Shown piece after piece: positions 9,260 through 16,984 of a stretch of 64,000 bases of DNA. Each line of letters opens with the position of its first letter. Within the stretch, counting starts at the first letter, position 1. The stretch is from Rhodobacteraceae bacterium Araon29. Lineage in GTDB: Bacteria; Pseudomonadota; Alphaproteobacteria; Rhodobacterales; Rhodobacteraceae. The notes below the pieces were generated by a model. It saw only the letters and a list, made by a program, of their open reading frames with translations, was not told the DNA's origin and ran no database searches. Both the position numbers and the translations under genes were made by a program. Where the stretch lies: assembly GCA_039640505.1 (NCBI GenBank), contig CP046865.1:2099501-2163500 (forward strand), given 5' to 3'.

Positions 9260-10276
9260 ATGGCCAATGCCCTTACGAAAATGCTTTCTGAACGCGAATG
9301 GATTTTAGCGGATGGGGCAACCGGAACCAACCTATTTAATATGGGCCTGTTATCTGGGGATGCCCCTGAGTTTTGGAACGACACAGCGCCGCAAAAGATT
9401 AAAGCTCTTTATCAAATCGCAGTTGATGCAGGCTCAGATCTTTTTTTAACCAATAGTTTTGGAGGCAACGCCGCACGCTTAAAGTTGCATGATGCGGCTC
9501 ACCGGGCAGCGGAATTGTCGCGTATGGCAGCTGAGATAGGCCGCGAAGTGGCTGATCGCGCAAATCGCGATATCATTGTTGCCGGCTCGGTTGGACCTAC
9601 GGGTGATATCATGCAACCCGTCGGAACCCTAAGCCACGCAGATGCTGTTGAAATTTTTCATACGCAGGCTGCCGGGCTGAAAGACGGGGGCGCGGATGTG
9701 CTTTGGCTGGAAACCATTTCCGCACCCGAAGAATACCGCGCGGCCGCCGAAGCCTTTGCCCTCGCGGATATGCCATGGTGCGGCACCATGAGTTTTGACA
9801 CCGCCGGACGGACAATGATGGGTCTGACGGCACCGGCCATGGTAGAGATGGTGAAAAGCCTTGAAAATCCCCCCTTGGCCTTTGGGGCAAATTGCGGCAC
9901 TGGCGCTTCGGATTTGCTGCGCACAGTCCAAGGGTTTTCTGCGGTCAAACCCCAGACCCCGATCATTGCAAAAGGCAATGCAGGCATTCCCAAATATGTT
10001 GATGGCCATATCCACTATGATGGCACCCCGGAACTGATGGCCGACTATGCAGTAATGGCGCGCGACAGCGGGGCACAGATTATCGGCGGGTGCTGCGGCA
10101 CAATGGGGGTGCATCTATCCGCTATGCGAGAGGCTTTAGAAACCCGCCCCAGAAGCGAAAAGCCATCGCTTGATGCTATCCGCACCGCCTTGGGTGATTT
10201 TTCTTCAACCAGTGACGGGACCGGATCAGACAGCGCGCCAGCACGCCGACCACGCCGGCGGAGGGCGGCGTCCTGA
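9260..10276 (+). CDS. Homocysteine S-methyltransferase component (BHMT-like) of a split methionine synthase
   Basis: A 338-residue homocysteine-binding methyltransferase barrel. The zinc-binding cysteines are in ANCGTG near residue 213 and GGCCGT near 276; the N terminus carries LADGATGTNLF. The family is annotated as betaine-homocysteine methyltransferase, but the genes downstream are a corrinoid protein and DUF1638. A split cobalamin methionine synthase of this type has been reported in Phaeobacter, so it more likely takes methyl from the corrinoid protein. The C-terminal 30 residues form a low-complexity basic tail (RRPRRRRAAS). Confidence 0.82.
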   Translation: MANALTKMLSEREWILADGATGTNLFNMGLLSGDAPEFWNDTAPQKIKALYQIAVDAGSDLFLTNSFGGNAARLKLHDAAHRAAELSRMAAEIGREVADRANRDIIVAGSVGPTGDIMQPVGTLSHADAVEIFHTQAAGLKDGGADVLWLETISAPEEYRAAAEAFALADMPWCGTMSFDTAGRTMMGLTAPAMVEMVKSLENPPLAFGANCGTGASDLLRTVQGFSAVKPQTPIIAKGNAGIPKYVDGHIHYDGTPELMADYAVMARDSGAQIIGGCCGTMGVHLSAMREALETRPRSEKPSLDAIRTALGDFSSTSDGTGSDSAPARRPRRRRAAS

Positions 10277-10316
10277 TCACCCGACCCTTAAACGTTAGGA
10301 TCGCCCCACAAACACT

Positions 10317-11402
10317 TTAAAAAAGCTCCATCTGCGCACCGGCTGCGACAGGCACTTTAAAGAGATCGCAGGTCAGTTTCGGCACTTTTTCAAGCAGTCC
10401 CAAGCGTCGAATTGCAACTTGAAACCGTTGCTCAATCAGCGCTGCATAGGGTCCCTCACCGCGCATCCGGCGACCCCAGTCAGAGCGGTATAATGCGCCC
10501 CCATGCATGCTGCGCAGATGACCTAATACCCGTGCCGACTTATTTGGTTGATGGGTAGCCAGCCAGTCTTGAAATAAATTAGAGACCTCTCTTGGCAAGC
10601 GCAGCGCAATCCAGCTGGCACTGCACGCGCCTGCCTTTTTGCCAGCGGCTAAAATTGCCTCTAATTCGTGATCGGTCAGCCCCGGGATCAAAGGCGAGGC
10701 CATAACCCGCACCGGGATACCGGCATCAGCCAATTTCCTAATCATCTCCAAACGGCGGAACGGCGCTGGGGCTCGAGGCTCCATTTTGCGCGCCAGATCA
10801 CGATCTAATGTGGTGATTGAAATTCCCACGCGGGTTAAACCGCTTGCCGCCATTGGCGCCAGTATATCAATGTCGCGTTCCACCAACGCACCGCGTGTGA
10901 CAATCGCAACGGGGTGCTGGCACTCGGATAGAACCTGCAAACAAGACCGCGTAATCTCATACTTTTTCTCGATTGGCTGATACGGGTCAGTATTGGTGCC
11001 AATTGCAATCGGCTTCACCACATATTTCGAATTTGCGAGCTCTTGGCGCAACACCATCGCCGCTTTGGGGCGCGCAATCAGTCGGGTTTCAAAATCAATG
11101 CCCGCAGACAGCCCCAAAAATCCATGGCTGGGTCGGGCATAGCAATAGCTGCACCCATGCTCGCAGCCACGATAGGGATTTATCGACCTGTCAAAAGGCA
11201 AATCTGGAGAGCGATTATAACTAATCACCCGGCGCGGCAGTTCTTCTGCCACCAAGGTACGCAGCACCTTGGGGGCGATTTGCGTATCAGCCCAACCATC
11301 ATCAAAGCCGACTGTTTCCAAACGGTCAAACCTATTTCTGGGGTTCTGACGACTGCCGCGAGCCTTAAGAATACTGCCGGAGACCGGGTGAATTGACTGC
11401 AT
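10317..11402 (-). CDS. PA0069-family radical SAM protein
   Basis: About 361 residues with the radical SAM cluster motif CEHGCSYCYARPSH near residue 85, where three cysteines bind the 4Fe-4S cluster. The length, the upstream YNRSPDLPFDRSINPYRGC context and the SplB-like barrel match the PA0069 family, whose substrate is unknown. It is encoded opposite to, and between, the homocysteine methyltransferase and the corrinoid protein. The start is uncertain: ATG at 11402 is preferred, with other ATG codons at 11426 and 11432 and a TTG at 11438. Confidence 0.82.
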   Translation of the reverse strand: MQSIHPVSGSILKARGSRQNPRNRFDRLETVGFDDGWADTQIAPKVLRTLVAEELPRRVISYNRSPDLPFDRSINPYRGCEHGCSYCYARPSHGFLGLSAGIDFETRLIARPKAAMVLRQELANSKYVVKPIAIGTNTDPYQPIEKKYEITRSCLQVLSECQHPVAIVTRGALVERDIDILAPMAASGLTRVGISITTLDRDLARKMEPRAPAPFRRLEMIRKLADAGIPVRVMASPLIPGLTDHELEAILAAGKKAGACSASWIALRLPREVSNLFQDWLATHQPNKSARVLGHLRSMHGGALYRSDWGRRMRGEGPYAALIEQRFQVAIRRLGLLEKVPKLTCDLFKVPVAAGAQMELF

Positions 11403-11602
11403 ACTGCCCAATATCGAACAAAGCATGAACATTTGCAATGAAATTCATATAGAACATGAAAATATTTTTGTGGTCTTTGTGAAATTCCACAGCTAAGTCG
11501 GCTTTAAAACGCCCCATGTCGTAAATTGCCAAGTTTGCTGGGAATAAACTAGCCAAAGGTGAATAAATATTAGGCGAAAGCACAGAATAAAAGGGAACAT
11601 AA

Positions 11603-12304
11603 ATGTCTGACCAAGAAGACGACATCATCCTGTCGGAACTGGACGACGAAGAACTCGTCCAGCAGATGTTCGACGACCTTTATGACGGGCTCAGAGAGGA
11701 AATCGAAGAAGGCGTCAATATCCTGCTTGAGCGTAAATGGCAGCCCTATGACGTTCTCACCAAGGCACTCGTGGGCGGCATGACCATTGTCGGTCAGGAT
11801 TTCCGAGACGGCATCCTATTTGTACCCGAGGTTCTGCTGGCGGCAAATGCCATGAAAGGCGGGATGGCCATTCTAAAACCCCTCTTGGCCGAAACCGGTG
11901 CGCCCAGAGTTGGCAAGATGGTGATTGGGACTGTTAAAGGTGATATCCACGATATTGGAAAAAACCTCGTATCCATGATGATGGAAGGCGCCGGTTTTGA
12001 AGTGGTGGATTTGGGTATTAATAACCCGGTTGAAAACTATATTGAGGCGCTTCAAACGGAAGACGCCGACATTCTTGGAATGTCCGCCCTGCTCACTACC
12101 ACAATGCCCTACATGAAAGTGGTCATCGATACGATGGTTGAAATGGGCATGCGTGATGATTACACTGTTCTTGTTGGCGGGGCGCCACTGAATGAAGAGT
12201 TCGGAAAAGCCATCGGCGCTGATGCCTACTGCCGCGATGCAGCAGTTGCCGTTGAAACCGCCAAGGAAATGATGGCGCGCAAACACAATCAGGTGACAGC
12301 TTAG
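11603..12304 (+). CDS. Corrinoid (B12-binding) protein of a split methionine synthase
   Basis: A 233-residue protein with an N-terminal helical cap domain (about 15-100) and a Rossmann-like cobalamin domain. The signature GDIHDIGKNLV places the cobalt-coordinating His at residue 116, with GMSALLTTTMP and VLVGGAPLN further on. It carries the methyl group between partner methyltransferases. It lies just upstream of DUF1638 and near the homocysteine methyltransferase, matching the separate B12 module of a dismantled MetH. The methyltetrahydrofolate-binding and reactivation modules are not in this window. Confidence 0.88.
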   Translation: MSDQEDDIILSELDDEELVQQMFDDLYDGLREEIEEGVNILLERKWQPYDVLTKALVGGMTIVGQDFRDGILFVPEVLLAANAMKGGMAILKPLLAETGAPRVGKMVIGTVKGDIHDIGKNLVSMMMEGAGFEVVDLGINNPVENYIEALQTEDADILGMSALLTTTMPYMKVVIDTMVEMGMRDDYTVLVGGAPLNEEFGKAIGADAYCRDAAVAVETAKEMMARKHNQVTA

Positions 12305-12374
12305 TCCGTTTAAGCTGTCCGCTTCGCTTACTTTGTGCTGCGCCAAACCGGCCAAAACGGCCAAGAGGAAAGCT

Positions 12375-13007
12375 ATGCAGCCAAGCGATGCTCTGCTGAC
12401 CCGCCAAGGATTGTCCCCTGAAAGCAAAGGGGGAAGTATTCTTTTGGTCGCCTGCGGGGCGCTTGCACGCGAAATCCTTGAGCTAATCCGCCTTAATCAT
12501 TGGCAGCATATGGATTTGCAATGTCTTCCAGCGATTTTGCACAATTCACCGGATAAAATCACCCCTGCAGTGCGCGATATCGTCATGGCCAAACGCTCTG
12601 ACTACGACAGTATTTTCGTTGTCTACGCAGATTGTGGAACCGGGGGGCTGCTAAAAGCGGCCTGCGATGAACTTGGGGTTGAAATGATTGAAGGGCCGCA
12701 TTGTTATTCCTTTTTTGAAGGCAATGACGTCTTTGACAAAAGAGATGAGGCAACAGCCTTTTACCTAACAGATTTTCTAGCACGGCAATTTGAAGCCTTT
12801 GTCTGGAAACCGCTTGGACTTGATCGCCATCCCGAGCTGCGCGATATGTATTTCGGCAATTACGAAAAGCTGGTGTATCAGGCCCAAACCGATGATCCAG
12901 AGCTCACCAAAACCGCCCGTGCCTGCGCCGACCGTTTGGGGCTTGCTTTCGAGCGGCGCCTAACGGGATATGGCGATCTGGAAACCAACCTAAAGGCTCA
13001 AGCCTAA
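12375..13007 (+). CDS. DUF1638 protein, linked to corrinoid methyl transfer
   Basis: A 210-residue DUF1638 protein. It has a Rossmann-like start (ILLVACGALAREI), a conserved VVYADCGTGGLL segment and GPHCYSFF, giving three well-placed cysteines. DUF1638 genes travel with corrinoid proteins and methylamine or glycine-betaine methyltransferases; in Roseobacter-type bacteria a role supporting the split methionine synthase, perhaps B12 reactivation, has been proposed. The start at 12375 follows a strong site (GAGGAAAGCT) 70 bp after the corrinoid gene. Confidence 0.85.
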   Translation: MQPSDALLTRQGLSPESKGGSILLVACGALAREILELIRLNHWQHMDLQCLPAILHNSPDKITPAVRDIVMAKRSDYDSIFVVYADCGTGGLLKAACDELGVEMIEGPHCYSFFEGNDVFDKRDEATAFYLTDFLARQFEAFVWKPLGLDRHPELRDMYFGNYEKLVYQAQTDDPELTKTARACADRLGLAFERRLTGYGDLETNLKAQA

Positions 13008-13019
13008 GGCAGATGAGGG

Positions 13020-13427
13020 CTACGCGCCCGTTGCGCTGTCTTTAATCCGTTGGATCATGGCCCGCAGACCATTGGAACGCTGTGATGACAAATGCTCATT
13101 CAACCCCAAACGCGCCAATTCCGCTTCGGCGTTTACGGCAGAAATCTGCGCTAAACTCAGACCGTTAAACAGACTGCGCAAGAGCGCGATCAGTCCGCGT
13201 ACGATAACCGCATCACTGTCACCGTCAAACTGAAAGCTATCTTTGGAAATACTAATATGCAGCCAGACCTGACTGGCACAGCCATCAACCTTTGTTGCCG
13301 GCACTTTCAAAGCCTCGTTCAAAGGCGGCATGGATTTGCCCTGCTCAATCACATAACGATATCGATCTTCCCAATCCTCTAGGAATTCAAAATCTTCAAC
13401 AATATCTTCAAAGGCTGGCGTTGCCAT
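13020..13427 (-). CDS. sufE: SufE cysteine desulfurase activator
   Basis: A 135-residue SufE. The sulfur-accepting Cys is in DGCASQVWL near residue 50, and the N terminus has the usual EDFEFLEDWEDRYRYVIE helix. It accepts persulfide from SufS for iron-sulfur cluster assembly. The gene stands alone here and converges on DUF1638 with 12 bp between the stops. Confidence 0.93.
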   Translation of the reverse strand: MATPAFEDIVEDFEFLEDWEDRYRYVIEQGKSMPPLNEALKVPATKVDGCASQVWLHISISKDSFQFDGDSDAVIVRGLIALLRSLFNGLSLAQISAVNAEAELARLGLNEHLSSQRSNGLRAMIQRIKDSATGA

Positions 13428-13516
13428 TATTTTCTCACTTACTTCATGGCCGGATAGTACCGTTCCTTAGAACTACTTAGAGCGCTGGCCCGTAAAGGTC
13501 CAGCGCCAGCGCATTT

Positions 13517-14689
13517 TTATAGCGCGCCGCCCGGCACAGGAATTGTCTGAACCGATTTCCCTTTGGCAATTAGCGCAATTTCACCTTTGCACAGACGCAG
13601 GGCGTCTTCACCAAAGGCTTCGCGGCGCCAACCGCTTAGAGACGGCAAATCACGCTTTCCAGCGGCGATGGCATCAAGCTCGGATGTCGCCGCGATCAAT
13701 TTGGCTGCCACCCCCATGGTTTCGGTTTTGGACTTTAGAAGCACCCGCAATAAATCTGCCAAGGCTGGATTAACCTGAAGCTTTTCTTCTTCGCCAGGGG
13801 CGGAGGGTAGATCTTCTTTGGATAGGTTCTGCGCGGCTTTAACCGCCGCGATGATACCCTCGGCAATCTCGCCTTTGCGCGCTTCGCGCAGCAATAGCCG
13901 TGAACGCTTCAGATCTTCGTATCCCGCCGGTTTTGACGAGGCCAACTCGATTAAAGCATCATCTTTATAAACACGGTTGCGCGGGATGTTACGCTGCTGC
14001 GCATAGGTTTCGCGAAATTGTGCCAAGCTGCGCACAGTTGCCAAAAAACGGGGCGAATTTGATCGTGTTTTGATCCTCCGCCAGGCCTCCTCAGGCCGAA
14101 CGATATAGGTTTCCGGGCTCTTCAATATTTCCAGTTCTTCACGCACCCAGCGTGCTCGGCCATTTTGACTAAGCTTTTGCGCCAAAAACTCATAAATCTG
14201 GCGTAAATGGGTCACATCAGCCAAAGCATAGGTTTTTTGCGCATCGGTCAAAGGCCGCTGCGACCAATCTGTAAAGCGGGACGATTTATCAAGCGATTGC
14301 TTGGCAATTTTGCGCACTAAGGTTTCATAGCCCACTTGTTCGCCAAACCCGCAGACCATCGCCGCCAGCTGGGTGTCAAACAAAGGCTTTGGAATGACTT
14401 TAGCGTCCACATAGAATATCTCAATATCCTGCCGCGCTGCGTGGAACACCTTGACGACATTTTCATTTTTAAAAAGCTCATAAAGCGGATCAAGCGATAA
14501 TCCGTCAACCAGCGGATCGACCAGAACTGCGTTGTCAAGCAATTTGCCCGGCAAAGCCAATTGGATCAAACAAAGTTTTGAGTAATAACTACGCTCGCGC
14601 AAAAATTCGGTATCAACCGTTACATATTCGCAAGTTCGCGCTTGTTCGCAAAACTCGGCGAGTTCCTGGGTGGTTGTTAGTGTTTTCAT
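13517..14689 (-). CDS. rnd: Ribonuclease D
   Basis: A 390-residue 3'-5' exoribonuclease. The DEDDy catalytic motifs are visible: VDTEFLRE (Exo I, residue 21 on), FHAARQDIEIFY (Exo II) and the Exo III Tyr and Asp in TYALADVTHL. An HRDC-type helical domain covers about residues 210-290. It trims stable RNA precursors. Confidence 0.93.
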   Translation of the reverse strand: MKTLTTTQELAEFCEQARTCEYVTVDTEFLRERSYYSKLCLIQLALPGKLLDNAVLVDPLVDGLSLDPLYELFKNENVVKVFHAARQDIEIFYVDAKVIPKPLFDTQLAAMVCGFGEQVGYETLVRKIAKQSLDKSSRFTDWSQRPLTDAQKTYALADVTHLRQIYEFLAQKLSQNGRARWVREELEILKSPETYIVRPEEAWRRIKTRSNSPRFLATVRSLAQFRETYAQQRNIPRNRVYKDDALIELASSKPAGYEDLKRSRLLLREARKGEIAEGIIAAVKAAQNLSKEDLPSAPGEEEKLQVNPALADLLRVLLKSKTETMGVAAKLIAATSELDAIAAGKRDLPSLSGWRREAFGEDALRLCKGEIALIAKGKSVQTIPVPGGAL

Positions 14690-14766
14690 TCAAGGTTTAT
14701 CTTTTTTAGTTTCAACACCCCCATTTGCTGTTTAGGCCAGATCAGCCACAAAGAAAAGATGTCTCT

Positions 14767-15360
14767 TTAATGAAAATTCAGGGGCGCGTTGTTTCCCTGT
14801 ACAAACTGGCGCAGAACTTTAGGATATAAAAGGTGTTCTTGCACTAATACCCGTGCCGCAAGCGCTTGTTCTGTATCACCGGGCTCAATCGGCACTCTGA
14901 CCTGACCCAACACTGGACCACCATCCAATTCAGGGGTAACCAGATGCACTGAACAGCCCGCTTCATGATCGCCGGCCTCAAGCGCCCGTATATGGGTATT
15001 AAGCCCTTTATATTTTGGCAAGAGCGAGGGATGGATATTCAGCATCTTGCCCTGCCACCCCAGCACAAATCCCTCGGTCAGAATGCGCATAAAACCAGCC
15101 TGGCAAATTAAATCCAGCTGATAAGGCTTAAGGGTCTTATTCAGAACTGCTTCAAAAGCGGCACGGTCCTTGCCAAATGGCCGGTGATCCACAACTTCTG
15201 TTGGCACGCCCAGATCAGCCGCGCGCTGAAGACCCGCGGCCTGCGGATTGTTTGAGATCACAACAGCCGCGCGTGCAGGATGATCGCCGGTCATGCTTTT
15301 GACCAAAGCCACCATATTCGAGCCGCCACCAGAGATTAAGATGGCGACTTTTTTGCTCAC
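14767..15360 (-). CDS. purN: Phosphoribosylglycinamide formyltransferase
   Basis: A 197-residue PurN. It begins [12 protein letters not shown] and contains the catalytic region [18 protein letters not shown] and the aspartate loop [13 protein letters not shown]. It uses 10-formyl-THF to formylate GAR. The start codon is GTG at 15360 and overlaps the purM stop (GTGA), so the two are translationally coupled. Confidence 0.96.
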   Translation of the reverse strand: MSKKVAILISGGGSNMVALVKSMTGDHPARAAVVISNNPQAAGLQRAADLGVPTEVVDHRPFGKDRAAFEAVLNKTLKPYQLDLICQAGFMRILTEGFVLGWQGKMLNIHPSLLPKYKGLNTHIRALEAGDHEAGCSVHLVTPELDGGPVLGQVRVPIEPGDTEQALAARVLVQEHLLYPKVLRQFVQGNNAPLNFH

Positions 15361-16403
15361 AGCAAAGACCCATCATATATTACGTCTGGTACGTCAGTGA
15401 CTTCGCCAAGCTTAACCACTGTTTCGCCTTGCGCAGCAAGCGCCTCAGCGACCGCATGAGAGCTCTGCCTGTCGACCACGATCACCATACCGATACCGCA
15501 GTTAAAGGTTTTAAGCATCTCTGCATTTGAAATACCGCCTTGCTTGGCAAGCCATTCAAACACCGGGGGAAGCATCCAGCTGTCTAAATTAATCCGCACG
15601 CCCTGCCCTTCACCAAGCACACGCGGAATATTTTCGGTCAAGCCACCTCCGGTGATATGGGCAAACCCGTGCACCCCGCCGGCAGCCATAGCCGCCAGAC
15701 AGGATTTAACATAAAGCCGGGTCGGCGCCAGCAGCTCTGCGCCCATTGTATCGCCGCCAAACGGGCTTTGGGCATCCCAACCAAGTCCAGAAAGCTCAAC
15801 CAGCTTGCGCACCAGTGAGTAGCCATTCGAATGCACACCGCTTGAGGACAGACCTAGCAGCATATCACCGTTTTGAACATCTTTGGGAAGTGAAGCCCCG
15901 CGCTCCATTGCGCCCACGGCAAAGCCTGCCAGATCAAAATCATCACCTGCGTACATACCGGGCATTTCCGCAGTTTCTCCACCAATCAGCGCACAGCCAG
16001 ATTGCACACAGCCCTCGGCTATGCCCGCGATAATCCGAGTTGCGGTATCAACATCCAGTTGTCCGGTAGCAAAATAATCAAGGAAAAACAGCGGCTCAGC
16101 GCCTTGGCACACCAGGTCATTGACGCACATGGCCACCAAATCAATGCCGATGGTGTCAAAATGTCCGGTATCAATTGCAATCCGCAGTTTGGTTCCAACG
16201 CCATCTGTGGCCGAGACAAGAATAGGATCTTCAAAACCAGCCGCTTTAAGATCAAAAAGCCCGCCAAAACCGCCAAGCCCTGCCATTACGCCAGATCGGT
16301 TTGTCCGCTTGGCATGGGGCTTGATCTGTTCAACCAAGGCATTGCCTGCATCTATATCTACGCCTGCAGCTGCATATGTCAGTGCATTTTTACCTTCACT
16401 CAT
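15357..16403 (-). CDS. purM: Phosphoribosylformylglycinamidine cyclo-ligase
   Basis: A 348-residue AIR synthetase. Conserved [27 protein letters not shown] and [13 protein letters not shown] motifs are present. The start at 16403 ([17 protein letters not shown]) has a good ribosome binding site (AAGGAAGG); upstream in-frame codons to 16523 reach into the neighbouring tRNA and are not used. It is in an operon with purN. Confidence 0.96.
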   Translation of the reverse strand: MSEGKNALTYAAAGVDIDAGNALVEQIKPHAKRTNRSGVMAGLGGFGGLFDLKAAGFEDPILVSATDGVGTKLRIAIDTGHFDTIGIDLVAMCVNDLVCQGAEPLFFLDYFATGQLDVDTATRIIAGIAEGCVQSGCALIGGETAEMPGMYAGDDFDLAGFAVGAMERGASLPKDVQNGDMLLGLSSSGVHSNGYSLVRKLVELSGLGWDAQSPFGGDTMGAELLAPTRLYVKSCLAAMAAGGVHGFAHITGGGLTENIPRVLGEGQGVRINLDSWMLPPVFEWLAKQGGISNAEMLKTFNCGIGMVIVVDRQSSHAVAEALAAQGETVVKLGEVTDVPDVIYDGSLL

Positions 16404-16508
16404 CCGCGCCTTCCTTATTCTTTGATCGCGAGTTAGCGGATTAGCGTAGAAACTGCAATCTGAAACCCTTGACCTTCTGGCCGCATATGATAGCAAGCCA
16501 CGCAGGTC

Positions 16509-16585
16509 GGGCCTGTAGCTCAATTGGTTAGAGCAGAGCGCTCATAACGCTTTGGTTGGGGGTTCGAGTCCCTCCGGGCCTACCA
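16509..16585 (+). tRNA. tRNA with CAU anticodon (Ile2 or elongator Met)
   Basis: A 77-nt tRNA including CCA. The anticodon stem GAGCG/CGCTT encloses the loop CTCATAA, giving CAU. The T arm is GGGGG TTCGAGT CCCTC. The acceptor stem has C4-G69 and C5-G68, which favour the lysidine synthase TilS in Escherichia coli tRNA-Ile2, so tRNA-Ile (CAU) is plausible. An elongator Met tRNA cannot be excluded by eye. Confidence 0.93.
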
Positions 16586-16984
16586 TTTGCATCATTCCAA
16601 ATGGTTAAGGATTTTATAGACCCCCGCCCTTTAAGAATGATATCGCAGTTTGCTCTGAATGTTGAACCGTTGGCATGCTTGACCGCACCATCCAAAGACA
16701 GTGAAGGTTACGGCGACATATCCAATTCTCTATTTTTCCATGCGCCAGCAAACCCTATCGACCAGGCTCTACCTAAAGTGCTTGAGCGAGACCTGCCTTT
16801 TAAAATTTTGGATTATATAAATTCTAATAATTGCATTTAGGGAAATTTAAATTAACCCTTTTTTATCTTATAAAAATAACCGTAATATTAGTATTAAATT
16901 AATATCTACAGACTTAAAGAAAGCCTTCAAAAGTGTTTGAGGGCGCTTAAATTCTTCCCTCTTAATTTTTTTTGGGGAAAAGCC
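16586..16984. other. Gene-free leader region before the RTX gene
   Basis: About 400 bases with no supported gene. An open frame running through the tRNA to about 16840 has no start signal and no recognisable content. The last 150 bases are very AT-rich and lie directly upstream of the RTX gene, so they probably hold its promoter; I could not choose clear -35 and -10 boxes. Confidence 0.5.

Noticed and set aside
16556-16840. A 94-codon frame running out of the tRNA
   Set aside because: It starts inside the tRNA and reads its T arm; the remainder has no similarity pattern or ribosome binding site.
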